A stretch of DNA of 64,000 nucleotides from Alphaproteobacteria bacterium. Lineage in GTDB: Bacteria > Pseudomonadota > Alphaproteobacteria > Rhodospirillales > Rhodospirillaceae. The stretch spans positions 62,001 through 126,000 of the forward strand of contig JAURPI010000017.1 of NCBI GenBank assembly GCA_030835385.1. The letters are read 5' to 3'. This document shows, piece after piece, positions 36,531-45,289 of this stretch. Under the pieces are notes generated by a model. It saw only the letters and a list, made by a program, of their open reading frames with translations, was not told where the DNA came from and did no database searches. The position numbers and the translations under genes are program-made. How positions within the stretch are numbered: position 1 is the stretch's first letter; the number at the start of each line of letters is the position of its first letter.

Positions 36531-36615
36531 ACTGCAATCAGAAATGATGTGAGATGCTTAGATATTCTCAATTCAGACTGTTTTACGGGCTGTTCTCCAT
36601 AGCCGGCAGACGCGC

Positions 36616-37092
36616 TCACCAACCCCAGGTGTTGGGGCCGCCTTTGAAGGGACCTTCGATCTCAGTTGTAATCCAACCGCCATAGAAATCGCCCTCTTGG
36701 GCGTCTACTTTTTCATCACCCACATAACAAGCGTGCATGCGACTGGGGTAGAACGAGACATAATCCTTAATCGCAGCAAAACGCTTAGTCGGTATAGGGT
36801 AACTCCAGCAGGCATTGTCGGCAACTTGCAGACCGACCCTCACCGTCCAGTACTCGGCCATTCCTTTCCACTCACAGAAGGATTGTTTGTTGCTGCCGAC
36901 GAGAAAGTTAAAGTTCACATCATCAGCGGGAATATAGAACGTAGGTGGGTGACTGGTTTCCAACACCCGATATGCCGCACTGCTGGACGCAATGGTTTCT
37001 CCGGCGAACTCTACCCGAATATCGCGGGTATCAGGCTCGAGCGCTGGCGGGCGCGGGTAGTCCCAAACAGATTCTGATTGGCGGGTAGCCAC
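36616..37092 (-). CDS. DUF427 domain protein
   Basis: A 158-residue protein of the DUF427 family (beta-tent fold). The diagnostic segments are ESVWDYPRPPALEP, VLETSHPPTFYIP, SFCEWKGMAEYW and the C-terminal FYGGWITTEIEGPFKGG. The function is not established; members may bind nucleotide-like or small ligands. The start is GTG 37092, immediately after the msrB stop, so it is co-translated with msrB. Confidence 0.9.
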   Translation of the reverse strand: MATRQSESVWDYPRPPALEPDTRDIRVEFAGETIASSSAAYRVLETSHPPTFYIPADDVNFNFLVGSNKQSFCEWKGMAEYWTVRVGLQVADNACWSYPIPTKRFAAIKDYVSFYPSRMHACYVGDEKVDAQEGDFYGGWITTEIEGPFKGGPNTWGW

Positions 37093-37494
37093 CTACGTTT
37101 TGTCGTTCTCATGAACGATCGACAGGGAATTGATGCAATAGCGTAGTCCGGTGGGGTTGGGTCCATCGGGAAAGACGTGACCCAGATGACCATCGCACTT
37201 GGCGCAAACCACTTCGGTGCGGATCATGCCATGGCTGTTGTCGCTGATTTCCTTCACCGCCTCTGGATTGACCATGTCGTAGAAGCTGGGCCAGCCGGAG
37301 CCGGAATCAAATTTGGTTTCTGCATCAAACAAAGGTGCGTGGCACCCAGCGCAATGGAATTGGCCATCGCCTTTGAAGTCGTTGTAGACGCCGGTCCAGG
37401 CCCGCTCAGTGCCCTTCTCTCGAAGCACATGATACTGCTCAGGCGTCAACTCAGCCTTCCAGTCTTCTTCAGATTTTTCGATCTTATCGGTCAT
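37093..37494 (-). CDS. msrB: peptide-methionine (R)-S-oxide reductase
   Basis: A 133-residue MsrB that repairs methionine-R-sulfoxide in proteins. The catalytic Cys is in [11 protein letters not shown], and the structural zinc site uses CAGC and [15 protein letters not shown] and [11 protein letters not shown] are further signatures. Start ATG 37494 ([10 protein letters not shown]) is chosen; the frame is open to 37623, inside the upstream DUF2333 gene. No signal peptide, so it acts in the cytoplasm. Confidence 0.96.
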   Translation of the reverse strand: MTDKIEKSEEDWKAELTPEQYHVLREKGTERAWTGVYNDFKGDGQFHCAGCHAPLFDAETKFDSGSGWPSFYDMVNPEAVKEISDNSHGMIRTEVVCAKCDGHLGHVFPDGPNPTGLRYCINSLSIVHENDKT

Positions 37495-37504
37495 AACAAT
37501 CGGC

Positions 37505-38503
37505 CTATTTGGTGAGGGCGTCGGTGAGCTCTTTAAGCTGGGTACGGGCACGCAATAGGTAGAAGCCTTGGGCCGACAAGTGCGACGGTATGAACATGCC
37601 ATCTTGCTTGCCATTGGCAACAATAAGCGGGTCCATTTCTGCCGCCGTGCGTAAGTTGATAAGCATCTGTTCCCACAGGCCGCTGGACTGTTTTTCGCCG
37701 ATCACGGCTCCAAAATCAGCGCCGACATCACGGAGTATCAAGGCATAGCCGTAGAGCCGTCCTTTAATGTTGTAAAACAGATCATCAGCACGGTTATCAA
37801 AGTATCCGGCGTTGGATAGCAATGTACGCTCGTCGAGCGCGGCAGACGCTGAACCGAGATCAGACGCCACACGGTTGAGAAGATCAATCAGGTTGTCAGC
37901 GCGACGCTCGTAGGTCGCATCGCCACTTGCCAGGCGCGCGTTGTAGGACAACAGCGCTTCAACGCCTTCGCGATACTGAGAATCTGCGGTGGCGGTGGGA
38001 ACAAAATTGCCTGACCCCCAGTACCAAATCCTCCCATCGTATTTGAGCAAACCGGCGGCGCGGTCGAGGTCTGGATCAATAGCTGATGACCCTCGGGTGC
38101 GGCCAAGCGCGTCGCCTAACTCGATCGCAAATCGTGAGGCCGAGTACAAAACACCGAGCTGATAATTGGGCATGTTGTCGAGACCATAGGCCGGATGCAG
38201 CCACGGCTTGTTCGGTGACCAACGGCGGGCTTCGCGATCGACCAGCGCGGCCGCTGTGGCAACAGCTTTGGCTCCACCTTGCACCGCGTACTCTTCCGTC
38301 GGCTGGAACTCGATGTCATCGGCGATGGTGTTATACCAAGCCATTCCGACACCGTAGTAAATGATAAAAATGGCAATGACGGCCGCCGCTATGCGCAGAG
38401 GCAAAGGCGAAGGCGTATCTTCGGCGTCGCGGGCAACCAACCGTTTGACAGCTGTCCATGTCGTATTGAGGAGGTCTTTAAGGCGCGTTTTGATGGCTTC
38501 CAT
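37505..38503 (-). CDS. DUF2333 family membrane-anchored protein
   Basis: A 332-residue protein with one N-terminal transmembrane helix ([20 protein letters not shown], residues 34-53) and a large periplasmic domain. Family segments are [49 protein letters not shown] and [23 protein letters not shown]2333 function is unknown; it is probably an envelope protein. ATG 38503. The msrB start lies 10 bases beyond its stop. Confidence 0.88.
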   Translation of the reverse strand: MEAIKTRLKDLLNTTWTAVKRLVARDAEDTPSPLPLRIAAAVIAIFIIYYGVGMAWYNTIADDIEFQPTEEYAVQGGAKAVATAAALVDREARRWSPNKPWLHPAYGLDNMPNYQLGVLYSASRFAIELGDALGRTRGSSAIDPDLDRAAGLLKYDGRIWYWGSGNFVPTATADSQYREGVEALLSYNARLASGDATYERRADNLIDLLNRVASDLGSASAALDERTLLSNAGYFDNRADDLFYNIKGRLYGYALILRDVGADFGAVIGEKQSSGLWEQMLINLRTAAEMDPLIVANGKQDGMFIPSHLSAQGFYLLRARTQLKELTDALTK

Positions 38504-38617
38504 AATGCCCAGAACATGGGGCTCAGAAGGCTCCAGGTCAACGGCAGCTATGTGACAATCTTGTCTGTTTTCTTAGCCGCCGCAGCCTGGCGCAAGGGTG
38601 CTGCTGAAAACTCAGCT

Positions 38618-39160
38618 TTAGCGGCAGTGCAGTTTGCTGCGGGACCGTTCTGGCGTATTGACCGTGTACTGCTGACTCCCGCAGGCGTAGGTAACCTTCA
38701 GGACTTTTAGGCGCCCGCGGTCAGGATCGCCGCAGATTTTGTTGGACGCCTTCACGGTGCAAGATTTGTCTCCGTCGCATTTGCGATGGGCGTAGCTGAA
38801 GGCATTGCACGCTCGGCCATCAACAGAGCGATAGGTCGCCCCTAAAATCTGCAGTCGGGGGCCGCGATCACGACTACGGTCTTTGCCATATCCATATCCA
38901 AAAAACGGTATCACGTTGGGGTTGGGATAGCGTTCACGGCCGTATCCTCGGCCATAGCCTCCACGATATCCACGACCATAGGGGTCGTATGGGCGTAAGT
39001 AGCCATCTCCATAAATGCGCCCGCCGCCGCGTTAAGGGTTATAGCCATAACGAGGATAGGGTTGCCGATAATGACCCCACCGCGGATCTCTGCCGTAACC
39101 CCGACCGCACCCCCAGCTGCGTGACGGCTGGCCATATGTCCGCCCTCCTCCGATAAGGTA
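38618..39160 (-). pseudogene. Gly/Tyr-rich exported protein with lectin-like Cys-rich C-terminus, interrupted
   Basis: In one minus-strand frame the 5' part is rich in Gly, Tyr and Arg (RSWGCGRGYGRDPRWG), stops at TAA 39032-39034 and continues in frame with GRGYRGGYGRGYGRERYPNP. It ends with a cysteine-rich domain (YRSVDGRACNAFSYAH, CDGDKSCTVKASNKICGDPD, VLKVTYACG). This resembles SUEL/galactose-binding-lectin-like domains. No credible start or signal peptide is found in this frame, and another frame is open across the 5' part. It looks like a decayed exported protein; the 38618-39031 part could still be translated alone. Confidence 0.5.
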
Positions 39161-39252
39161 ATGGACGACCCGTAGGACCACTTACTGTGCCCGTTCTCAA
39201 TAACGACCAGGTTGGGTCCAGCGTAAAGTGGCGCCCCTATTTGGGCGGATAT

Positions 39253-39333
39253 CTATTTCTGGAACACGACGGCTGATCCCGTGGCGGCCAGTACGGCGAT
39301 GGCGATGGTTAAGCTCAAGGTCCCTAGCTTCAT
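39253..39333 (-). CDS. 26-residue hydrophobic peptide with strong ribosome site
   Basis: GGGAGG lies six bases before ATG 39333, followed by a 26-codon frame (KLGTLSLTIAIAVLAATGS, then AVVFQK, stop). The product is one hydrophobic helix, either a tiny membrane peptide or an orphan signal peptide. The same frame is open upstream to GTG 39432 (59 residues in total), without a ribosome site. No family recognised. It could be the detached signal sequence of the broken Gly/Tyr-rich gene downstream, but the frames do not join. Confidence 0.35.
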   Translation of the reverse strand: MKLGTLSLTIAIAVLAATGSAVVFQK

Positions 39334-39463
39334 CGGTGCCTCCCGTGTAAACGTTCGGAGCGAATGGTCAATCTCGCTGTGAAACACCTTGCCCAAGGCA
39401 ACAATGTGGCGAAGGGCTTGATCGAATGTCACAAGGCCGTGAGGCCGTTAAACCGGACGTAGC

Positions 39464-40354
39464 ATGCTCGCGGTCTCTCTACCTGCTTTAATTCTGACCC
39501 TCGTCTGCGCGGCTGGATTTGCCGCCAGTGACTATTTTCGCAAGGCAGCGGCAAGTCATTTCCCGCCAGTCGTGCTTTTGACCCTATTCTTGATCGGTGA
39601 AGTGCCCTTGTTGGGCGCATGGGTCGCCTATTCAGGGTCACTCACCATACTGGACGGATACTGGCCCCTTGGGCTGGTGACGGCGGCGGCGGGCATTCTA
39701 GCCAACCTATTTTTCTTGATGGCTCTGCGCGTAAGCTCGCTCAGCCTTACGGTCCCTGTGTTGGGGCTGGTGCCAGTAATCACCACCGTGTTCGCTGCCA
39801 TCGCCCTAGACGAAATTCCAACACCTCAACAAAGCTTCGGTATCGTGCTAGCCGTCGTGGGTTTGATGACGCTTTACCTGCCTGCAGAAAACCCCAACCC
39901 GATAGCCGTAATCAAACGCTTTGCCACAGACAAAGGCGCACGCCTGATGCTCATCGTAGCGGTGTTGTGGTCGGCTACTGCACCACTAGACAAAGCGAGC
40001 ATGGCGTTGTCGTCACCGGAGAGCCACGGCTTCATTCAAGTTTGTATAATGTCAGCGGTCTTGGTCGCTTACTTAGCAGCGACACAACGACGGTCAACCA
40101 CCCTTGCGCGTGCGGGCCTCACGCCTGCCGCGTTGGCGTCAATCGCCGCGGGTGTGGCTTACGCAACCCAACTGGTCGCCTATCAATTGACTCTGATCGG
40201 TGTGGTTGAGTCGCTTAAGCGGGTAATTGGACTACTATCAGCATTGCTACTGGGTCGTATTTTCTTAGGCGAACCACTGACGACACCGAAATTGACCGGC
40301 ATTGGTTTTATGGTCATCGGCGTACCGCTCATTATTTTGCCGCCGCTCCTTTAG
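39464..40354 (+). CDS. EamA/DMT-family transporter
   Basis: A 296-residue membrane protein with ten hydrophobic helices arranged as two EamA repeats. The first has AASDYFRKAAASHFPP and GILANLFFLMALRVSSLS; the second begins near KGARLMLIVAVLWSATAP and ends VESLKRVIGLLSALLLG and FLGEPLT. These drug/metabolite transporters export amino acids or other metabolites. The substrate is unknown. Its stop overlaps the stop of the converging TPR remnant. Confidence 0.9.
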   Translation: MLAVSLPALILTLVCAAGFAASDYFRKAAASHFPPVVLLTLFLIGEVPLLGAWVAYSGSLTILDGYWPLGLVTAAAGILANLFFLMALRVSSLSLTVPVLGLVPVITTVFAAIALDEIPTPQQSFGIVLAVVGLMTLYLPAENPNPIAVIKRFATDKGARLMLIVAVLWSATAPLDKASMALSSPESHGFIQVCIMSAVLVAYLAATQRRSTTLARAGLTPAALASIAAGVAYATQLVAYQLTLIGVVESLKRVIGLLSALLLGRIFLGEPLTTPKLTGIGFMVIGVPLIILPPLL

Positions 40355-40716
40355 TCGACCCGCAGTACCGCTTCTTCAATGGGAGCTTGATCTTCGCCCG
40401 CGCACAGACGCTGCCACATGATGCGATAAGCTCGTTCGAGCGCTTTGGTAAACCCGGCGCCGTCGCAGGCTGGCGATGCACGGCAATGAGACTCTGCGCC
40501 CTATACATCGCCCAAGTGCCGGAGCACCATAGCCATGTTGTTGTGCGCCGCTGCCCAATCCGGCCGGGCCTCTAACGCGGCACCTTATAACTCGCGCGCT
40601 GACTCAAGTTGGCCGCCTATGCACGCTGCATCAGCACCAGCTTTAAGTTGATCCGGATCGCTCATCGGTACGGCAATATCCTGTTCGCGCTGTGATCCAA
40701 GACCCATACCCGCCAT
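40351..40716 (-). pseudogene. TPR-protein remnant with two in-frame stops
   Basis: From ATG 40716 the minus strand reads SDPDQLKAGADAACIGGQLE, SARELY is followed by TAA (40585-40587), then ALEARPDWAAAHNNMAMVLR and HLGDV, TAG (40501-40503), and a tail ALERAYRIMWQRLCAG ending at 40351. The repeat signature (W/P-D-WAAAHNN-A) is that of tetratricopeptide proteins, and the tail resembles the segment after TPRs in glycosyltransferase/sulfotransferase-type proteins. All pieces are in one frame, so two nonsense mutations suffice to explain it. Start is uncertain. Confidence 0.7.
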
Positions 40717-40797
40717 GAAGAAGCGTGACTCAGTCTCTTGCGATCGTCACAGTACCGCACCTACTCTCACCGAAAAGACTTTGCAAGGAGCACCCAC

Positions 40798-41652
40798 ATG
40801 CCCGACCTCCTCCATTCTTCACTCAAGGACCGAGTGGTTCTGATTACCGGTGGCACCGCTGGGTTTGGTTGGTTCATCGCCGAGAAGTTATTGGCGGGCG
40901 GCGCAAGGGTTGCCCTGACCGGGACACGCCCGCCTCAAGAGAGAGGCGGTCTTATTGCTAAGGCTGGGGCAATTGCAGGACCCGGTCACTGCGCTGCCAT
41001 TCAGGCCGATGTGCGAGAATGGGATGATTGCCAGCGGACTGTGAGGGAGACGTTGGAAGCCTTCGGTCAAATTGATGTGCTGATCAACAATGCCGGACGC
41101 GGCAGTCGTGAATATCGTATTGATTATCAAGGCGGCCAGACGACCAAATTTTGGGACGTGCCAGTCGAAGCTTGGCACTCAGTCATAGATACAAACCTCA
41201 CCGGCTCATTTCTCATGACCAAGGCGACCGTGCCGCACATGATCGACCGCAATTTCGGTAAAGTGTTCAGCATATCAACCAGCCTAACCACAATGATTGG
41301 CAATGGCTTGTCACCCTACGGCGCTTCAAAATCAGGTTTAGAAACGGCTCATATAGTTTGGGCGCGGGAACTCGCAGACCATAACGTTGACGTCAACATC
41401 TTGCTGCCCGGTGGCGCTTCGGACACCGATTTTATTCCTGAGACAATGGTCCCTGGTGACGTTGGCACGCGCGGAGATAAAATTCTACCTGGCGACGTCA
41501 TCGTTCCGCCAGCTGTCTGGATGTGCACCGACGAAACCAATGGGCTGACCGGCCGACGCATAATCGCAAAGTTCTGGGATCATGATGCAGACGCGGCCAC
41601 AGCCTTTGCGGGCTGCCTCCAACCACAACACGACCATCCCGAAATTATGTAA
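40798..41652 (+). CDS. short-chain dehydrogenase/reductase
   Basis: A 284-residue classical SDR. The cofactor loop is TGGTAGFGWFIAEKL, then INNAGRGS, and the catalytic Ser and Tyr-x3-Lys are in ISTSLTTM and SPYGASKSG. It probably oxidises or reduces a hydroxyl or keto group using NAD(P). AAGGAG lies seven bases before ATG 40798; the upstream open frame to 40738 has no ribosome site. Substrate unknown. Its stop lies two bases from that of the converging DUF1489 gene. Confidence 0.9.
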   Translation: MPDLLHSSLKDRVVLITGGTAGFGWFIAEKLLAGGARVALTGTRPPQERGGLIAKAGAIAGPGHCAAIQADVREWDDCQRTVRETLEAFGQIDVLINNAGRGSREYRIDYQGGQTTKFWDVPVEAWHSVIDTNLTGSFLMTKATVPHMIDRNFGKVFSISTSLTTMIGNGLSPYGASKSGLETAHIVWARELADHNVDVNILLPGGASDTDFIPETMVPGDVGTRGDKILPGDVIVPPAVWMCTDETNGLTGRRIIAKFWDHDADAATAFAGCLQPQHDHPEIM

Positions 41653-41654
41653 GA

Positions 41655-42077
41655 CTAGATCAGTCCGATACGGCTGAGTTCGGCTCTCATATCAGAGGGC
41701 ATATCAGGGTCAATATAACCGTCCATAGAAGTCAGATCTTTGGGCGCATCCTCTGGTTTAAGGTAGCGCCACCCTTGAAAGGGTCGCTTCCGTTGAGGCG
41801 CGACCAGAATATGCTCTGGGGCAAGCTCGATAACGCAGTAGCCCCGGCCTTCGGGATCTTTCTCGCGATGCAGGGCAATAACTTTCTGGCGTACCGAGAC
41901 AAGCCGCTTCATCACCCAGAACATGGAGCCACCGTCGAGCAACTCTGTCTCTCGCTTAGGAAACATCCGCGTAGTGTGCTGATAATGGCCCACGTCATTT
42001 TTGAAACGTTCTTGACGTTCCTTGAGTTGATCGACGTGTTCGATACCAACAGCCAATTTAAGAAGGTGTAAAGTCAT
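41655..42077 (-). CDS. DUF1489 family protein
   Basis: A 140-residue protein of the alphaproteobacterial DUF1489 family. TLHLLKLAVGIEHVDQL at the start, TRMFPKRETELLDGGSMFWV and RPFQGWRYLKPEDAPKDL are the family landmarks. Function unknown; basic and probably cytosolic. ATG 42077 overlaps the TGA of a 25-codon upstream frame as ATGA. Confidence 0.9.
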   Translation of the reverse strand: MTLHLLKLAVGIEHVDQLKERQERFKNDVGHYQHTTRMFPKRETELLDGGSMFWVMKRLVSVRQKVIALHREKDPEGRGYCVIELAPEHILVAPQRKRPFQGWRYLKPEDAPKDLTSMDGYIDPDMPSDMRAELSRIGLI

Positions 42078-42151
42078 GGGGGTTCTGCGGACGCGCCATC
42101 GGACTTAGGGACAAACTTGACGACAACTAGCGTCACATCATCGCGATACAT
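42074..42151 (-). pseudogene. 25-codon fragment resembling the C-terminus of a PP2C/SpoIIE-type phosphatase
   Basis: ATG 42151 overlaps the TAA of the preceding serine-hydrolase gene as TAATG, and the TGA overlaps the DUF1489 start as ATGA. The peptide MYRDDVTLVVVKFVPK resembles the end of SpoIIE/PP2C phosphatases, where DD-(I/V)-T-L-V-V precedes the stop. I read it as the tail of a phosphatase gene whose body was lost when the serine-hydrolase genes came to lie there. It could alternatively be translated as a coupled leader-like peptide. Confidence 0.4.
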
Positions 42152-43410
42152 TACGGACCCTCGGAAGGCGTCCAAGACTCGAGAGACTGCCCCTCATTGG
42201 CTACCTGCCGCAGGCCCCGAATGACGAGATTTGGCAGTTTTGGCTCATCCCAACGAAAAGCGCCCGTTTGGAAATCAAGCCCACCCTCACCCATTCTCAC
42301 GATGACGAGTTCTTCGGAAGCGATGACATAGACCCTCTGGCCATTGGCCCCGTCGAAATACACGACGTCCTGCGCCTCGAAGGGCTCAGAGTGCGGCACA
42401 TGGGCAGCAACACCCTTACCGTAGTCGACCTTGGGCCGATACTCGGTACCAAGCCACGTCTGAAATCCATAGTTCGGGTTATTCGGTGACGGCGTTATCA
42501 CTTGTTCAATCCAGGCCTCAGGAACAACCTGTTCGTCGCCAACACGGCCTTTGTTGAGATGCAAAATCCCTAGCCGCAGCCAATTGCGAGGCGGCGTAAA
42601 CAAGGAACCCGACGTTTTAGCTAAACCGCCTGGGCGATCCAACCAGACTCTGGCGCTGCTCTCGCCCACTTTGGACCACAGATTCTTTTGCAAAAATTCT
42701 GCGTAGGGCATGCCGGTCGCGCGCTGAAGAATCAGACCCAACAGCTGAGAATTTAAATTGCTGTAGGCGAAGACCGTGTTTGGTGGATCTTCAGCAAGAG
42801 ACTTGAGCGCAATGCCACCCCAGTCCGTTCCCATACCTAGTTTCATATTGTCGCCAAGAGGGTTGAAGCCTCCGGAGGCTCGGGCCAGCCCATGGGCCAT
42901 TTGCAACATATTGCGGATGGTAATCTTCGACCGCGCATCATCTTTCCATTCTGTAAGGTATGTCGATGCCAGTTCATCAACCGACGGGATATACCCTTGG
43001 TCGATGGCGATACCATAGAGTAAAGCCACAACCGATTTATGCATGGACGCGGACTCCATATAGGAAGATTGATCAAAGCCCTCTCCGTACCACTCCATCT
43101 GTAAAGCGCCTTTGTGCCAGACCAATAGCGACATGGATCCATTTTCTTTCGCATATAACTCCAGGGCATCAACCAATTCTGGAGACAAAGTGCGCGTGTC
43201 AGCGGTTGCGCGCGAAATCTCGGGCGGCGTTCCGGGTTTCACTTCAACAACCGGCTCATACCACGCCATGTCTGTCATGCTGTTCATACGGTCGAACGTC
43301 GCGAGACGCTTATAGAAACGCCAGTCGGGCGCGATAAAGGTGACGCCGGCGAGCAAAACAACACCAACGAGAATGGCAATGCCTTTCGCGATACGCTTCA
43401 CAATGATCAC
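42151..43410 (-). CDS. beta-lactamase-fold serine hydrolase (class C type), copy 1
   Basis: A 419-residue membrane-anchored hydrolase. The N-terminal helix is GIAILVGVVLLAGVTFIAP. The class C signatures are SMHK (SASMHKSVVALL) with the nucleophile Ser, and YSN (AYSNLNSQLLG). The GVAAHVPHSEPFEA and YFDGANGQRVYVI tails match 6-aminohexanoate-dimer hydrolase/EstB-like esterases. GTG 43410 is used as start, with AAGGAGT upstream. Likely periplasmic-facing esterase or amidase. Paralogous to the next gene. Confidence 0.88.
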   Translation of the reverse strand: MIIVKRIAKGIAILVGVVLLAGVTFIAPDWRFYKRLATFDRMNSMTDMAWYEPVVEVKPGTPPEISRATADTRTLSPELVDALELYAKENGSMSLLVWHKGALQMEWYGEGFDQSSYMESASMHKSVVALLYGIAIDQGYIPSVDELASTYLTEWKDDARSKITIRNMLQMAHGLARASGGFNPLGDNMKLGMGTDWGGIALKSLAEDPPNTVFAYSNLNSQLLGLILQRATGMPYAEFLQKNLWSKVGESSARVWLDRPGGLAKTSGSLFTPPRNWLRLGILHLNKGRVGDEQVVPEAWIEQVITPSPNNPNYGFQTWLGTEYRPKVDYGKGVAAHVPHSEPFEAQDVVYFDGANGQRVYVIASEELVIVRMGEGGLDFQTGAFRWDEPKLPNLVIRGLRQVANEGQSLESWTPSEGP

Positions 43411-43453
43411 AACAAAACTCCTTATAAGGTGTAAGCAGTGGCGGCCTTGCTCT

Positions 43454-44662
43454 CTATTGAGACACGCCGCGCATTAGAATGTTAGGGAGACGGGAATCTT
43501 CCCACAAGAATGACCCCGCCGCAAAATCGATTCCACCCGTGCCAGTGCGCACGATCACCATGTCATAGGACGGGATAACATAGACCCGCTGACCACCCGC
43601 ACCATCGAAGTAAATTACATCATCAGCCACATAAGGTTCATCGTGCCGCACATAAGCATCGACATATGGACCATAGTCACGCTGTGCCTGGTAAGGAGTC
43701 CCAAGCCAAGTTTGATACCCGTAATTCTGGCCGACATCGGAACCAGTGACAATTTGTTGCATCCAAGATTCAGGGATGACCTGTTCGCCATCAACGATAC
43801 CCCGATTGAGATGCAGCAATCCTACACGCAACCAGTCTTCTGCTGTGGCGTGGAGGCAACAATAGGTCCGGGGCAAACCGCCTTCATGGTCTAGCCACAC
43901 ATAGGCGTCACCTGTTCCTAATCTCGACCATAGCTTTTCAGACAAGATTTTCGCATAACGCTGACCGGTCGCACGCTCCAGAAGGATAGACAATGCCTGC
44001 GGGTTAAAGTTGTTGTAATCGAACTCTTCACCAGGTGGCCGGCGTGCGGGTTGAGATAAAGTGAGGTCCGTGATTTCTGCACCGAGGTTAAGTTTCATGG
44101 TCGTGCCGAATGGGCTCGGACTAAAAGGGTCACGGTACATACCGCTGGTCATTTGCAAGAGATGTTTGATTGTCACTTTGGCGCGATCATCACCAGCCCA
44201 TTCCGTCAGGTAGGTCGATGCAGGTTCGTCGACAGAGGGTAGCGTGCCGTCGGCGATTGCCGCCCCAATGAGTAATGCCATTACTGACTTATGCATTGAT
44301 GCAGGATCAGTGCGTGACGTGCGATCGAAGCCATCGCCATAATGTTCGTATTGAAGCACTCCGCGATGCCACACCAACAACGCGACAGAACCCGTTTCCT
44401 CGGCATAGGCCCGGGCTTGAAGCCAAGCATCCTCTGAGACCGTGCGAGAGTTTTCACTCGCTCGCGGTAGTGGCGGACCTTCGACCCCAGGCACGCGCTC
44501 TAGTGGTTCATACCACGCAACATCTTTTACGGGATCAATCGTAAAGATTGTCGCTATTCGACCGTAGAAAGTCGGGTCCGTCACATAGAGAACAGCAAAT
44601 GCTACAAAGGGCAAAGCGATTAACGCGCCAATGCATACTGCGAACCACTTCAAAACCCGCAT
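43454..44662 (-). CDS. beta-lactamase-fold serine hydrolase (class C type), copy 2
   Basis: A 402-residue paralog of the gene at 42151-43410, 43 bases upstream of it. N-terminal anchor WFAVCIGALIALPFVAFAVL; nucleophile motif SMHK (PASMHKSVMALL); second motif YNN (FDYNNFNPQAL); C-terminal VIYFDGAGGQRVYV. The two copies align along their whole length, indicating tandem duplication. ATG 44662. Probable esterase or amidase facing the periplasm. Confidence 0.88.
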   Translation of the reverse strand: MRVLKWFAVCIGALIALPFVAFAVLYVTDPTFYGRIATIFTIDPVKDVAWYEPLERVPGVEGPPLPRASENSRTVSEDAWLQARAYAEETGSVALLVWHRGVLQYEHYGDGFDRTSRTDPASMHKSVMALLIGAAIADGTLPSVDEPASTYLTEWAGDDRAKVTIKHLLQMTSGMYRDPFSPSPFGTTMKLNLGAEITDLTLSQPARRPPGEEFDYNNFNPQALSILLERATGQRYAKILSEKLWSRLGTGDAYVWLDHEGGLPRTYCCLHATAEDWLRVGLLHLNRGIVDGEQVIPESWMQQIVTGSDVGQNYGYQTWLGTPYQAQRDYGPYVDAYVRHDEPYVADDVIYFDGAGGQRVYVIPSYDMVIVRTGTGGIDFAAGSFLWEDSRLPNILMRGVSQ

Positions 44663-44775
44663 AGGTTCTCTCGTCTTTACTTTTGTATGGCCTGACGCGT
44701 ATTGCGTATCTTAAGCTTAAATACCATCTTGGACGCTAAGACGACCACAGAGAATAAGAAGCTAGGCACACCTCA

Positions 44776-45084
44776 ATGAATTTCGACCAAATCGTGGACG
44801 CTGTGCGATCTCTTGCAATGGACCTAGCAGATCTAAATCACAGCGTGCTGTTCGACCTCGAAGAAGAGGGAAAGATTTTGGTCGACGCCACAGGTGATGA
44901 CCTTGTTGTCACCCCTAACCCTGATGACGAAGATGCAGAAACAACCTTAGTGCTCTCGTCTGAGAATTTGGAAAAGCTGATCGAAGGCGACCTTAATCCA
45001 ATGGTCGCGTTCACCATGGGGAAGCTCAAGATCTTTGGATCTAAGGGAGTCGCCCTCAAATTAAGCAGTCTGTTGGACGAATAG
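44776..45084 (+). CDS. SCP2 sterol-binding domain protein
   Basis: A 102-residue SCP2-fold protein (lipid or acyl-CoA carrier). The characteristic C-terminal half is LSSENLEKLIEGDLNPMVAF (residues about 66-85) followed by MGKLKIFGSKGVALKLSSLL. No signal peptide. It stands 205 bases before the beta-oxidation operon, and may help present acyl-CoA substrates. ATG 44776. Confidence 0.9.
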   Translation: MNFDQIVDAVRSLAMDLADLNHSVLFDLEEEGKILVDATGDDLVVTPNPDDEDAETTLVLSSENLEKLIEGDLNPMVAFTMGKLKIFGSKGVALKLSSLLDE

Positions 45085-45189
45085 GGTTTATCTAAGCCTC
45101 TCGCAGCGAGTTTGAGGCGAATTCTCGAACCCCATAACTCATTGTTTCTAATAGGAATAATAGGTTTTTCTATCGACTTAACAGATATT

Positions 45190-45203
45190 TGACGTTAACG
45201 TCA
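45190..45203. promoter_or_regulatory. palindromic operator candidate upstream of the fatty-acid operon
   Basis: TGACGTTAACGTCA is a perfect 14-base palindrome, 86 bases before the acyl-CoA ligase start. The operon contains a MerR-family regulator, and from memory LiuR-type MerR regulators of acyl-CoA catabolism recognise similar GACG-TTAA-CGTC-like sites. Autoregulation of the operon is inferred. Confidence 0.5.
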
Positions 45204-45289
45204 CTATTTTTACTTGCGCTGGTAATTGGACCTCTTAGGTTAAGAGGAGACGTGGCGCCTTAAACCACCCACAAAGCCAGAGAACCTTG

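Noticed and set aside
41387-41400. Palindrome GTTGACGTCAAC resembling the MerR operator
   Set aside because: It is inside the SDR coding sequence, encodes conserved residues, and is shorter than the palindrome at 45190.
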